From contig CAMYXF010000006.1 of the NCBI GenBank assembly GCA_947303185.1, positions 112,784 to 176,783 on the forward strand: a DNA stretch of 64,000 nt, read 5' to 3'. Within the stretch, counting starts at the first letter, position 1; each line of letters opens with the position of its first letter. Under the pieces are notes generated by a model. It was not told the origin of the DNA and ran no database searches. It was given only the letters and a program-made list of their open reading frames with translations. Below, piece after piece: positions 63,515 through 64,000 of the stretch. The position numbers and the translations under genes were made by a program. The DNA is from an uncultured Clostridia bacterium. GTDB lineage: Bacteria; Bacillota; Clostridia; Saccharofermentanales; Saccharofermentanaceae.

Positions 63515-63549
63515 ACAAAACGCCGGAAGAGTATAGACTCCTCCGGCGT
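63515..63549 (-). terminator. Intrinsic terminator of rpoC
   Basis: On the minus strand ACGCCGGAGGAGT-CTAT-ACTCTTCCGGCGT is a long stem with one mismatch, followed by TTTTG. It lies just downstream of the rpoC stop. Confidence 0.85.
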
Positions 63550-63601
63550 CATTATAAACTGTTTAGACTTCGAGTTGCTTTACAATCTCGGGACAAAAGA
63601 A

Positions 63602-64000
<399 letters not shown>

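Overview
The window reads as chromosomal DNA of an anaerobic, fermentative, low-GC Gram-positive bacterium of class Clostridia. It may be a plant-fibre or gut/rumen lineage, but I cannot name a genus from sequence alone. The evidence is a trimeric electron-bifurcating [FeFe]-hydrogenase (hydCBA), an Nfn-type transhydrogenase (nfnAB), a pyrophosphate-dependent phosphofructokinase, a ctsR-mcsA-mcsB-clpC stress operon, a surface-anchored GH5 cellulase-like protein and a GH25 lysozyme. Almost every intergenic space is short, AGGAGG-type ribosome binding sites are strong, and about three quarters of the genes lie on the minus strand. No tRNA, rRNA, insertion sequence, prophage or CRISPR array was seen.

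Layout. 0-9.8 kb: a cut-off small membrane protein, a membrane-anchored GH5 glucanase, dCMP deaminase and D-Ala-D-Ala ligase (minus); a large GT-C-like membrane protein with an acidic insert (plus); a sugar-binding-domain/GGDEF fusion (minus); a small membrane protein (plus). 9.9-18.5 kb (minus): hydA, hydB, hydC, an EF-G-like GTPase lacking the usual switch-II histidine, and a zinc-ribbon/coiled-coil protein. 18.7-23.8 kb (plus): a complete oligopeptide/nickel-type ABC importer with its two ATPases fused. 24-30 kb: a pilin-like protein with a GGSS repeat, CCA-adding enzyme, a GH31-like protein with a substituted nucleophile, and an alpha/beta hydrolase. 30-32.4 kb (plus): nfnAB. 32.6-41.2 kb (minus): a PGK-TIM fusion, a PlsC-type acyltransferase with a zinc ribbon, and the clpC-mcsB-mcsA-ctsR operon behind a clear promoter and CtsR operator array. 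41.3-54.3 kb (mostly minus): DUF1846 protein, metallo-hydrolase, DUF308-like protein, GGDEF protein, GH25 lysozyme, D-lyxose isomerase-like protein, PPi-PFK, lgt, small membrane proteins, and a compact unit of HTH regulator, two tiny membrane proteins and an anchored phosphate-binding-like protein. 54.5-64 kb (minus): cysteine synthase, YD-repeat lipoprotein, two membrane proteins, RumA-type methyltransferase, a FolD variant, FchA, a NlpC/P60 hydrolase, and the 3' end of rpoC entering from the right edge.

How the genes fit together. HydABC and Nfn balance ferredoxin, NADH and NADPH during fermentation; PPi-PFK and PGK-TIM are glycolytic; the glucanase, GH31-like protein, lyxose isomerase and ABC importer suggest carbohydrate and peptide scavenging. 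FolD and FchA sit side by side, and FolD has lost the residues needed for cyclohydrolase activity, so FchA probably supplies that step.

The most unusual material: (1) a 64-bp-period palindromic repeat family in three separate intergenic regions, all in the same orientation; (2) a second dispersed CGTCGA-rich element at 16.6 and 32.4 kb; (3) a McsB homologue with essentially all its kinase residues replaced, inside an otherwise normal ctsR operon; (4) the FolD/FchA division of labour; (5) the four-gene HTH/membrane/binding-protein unit.
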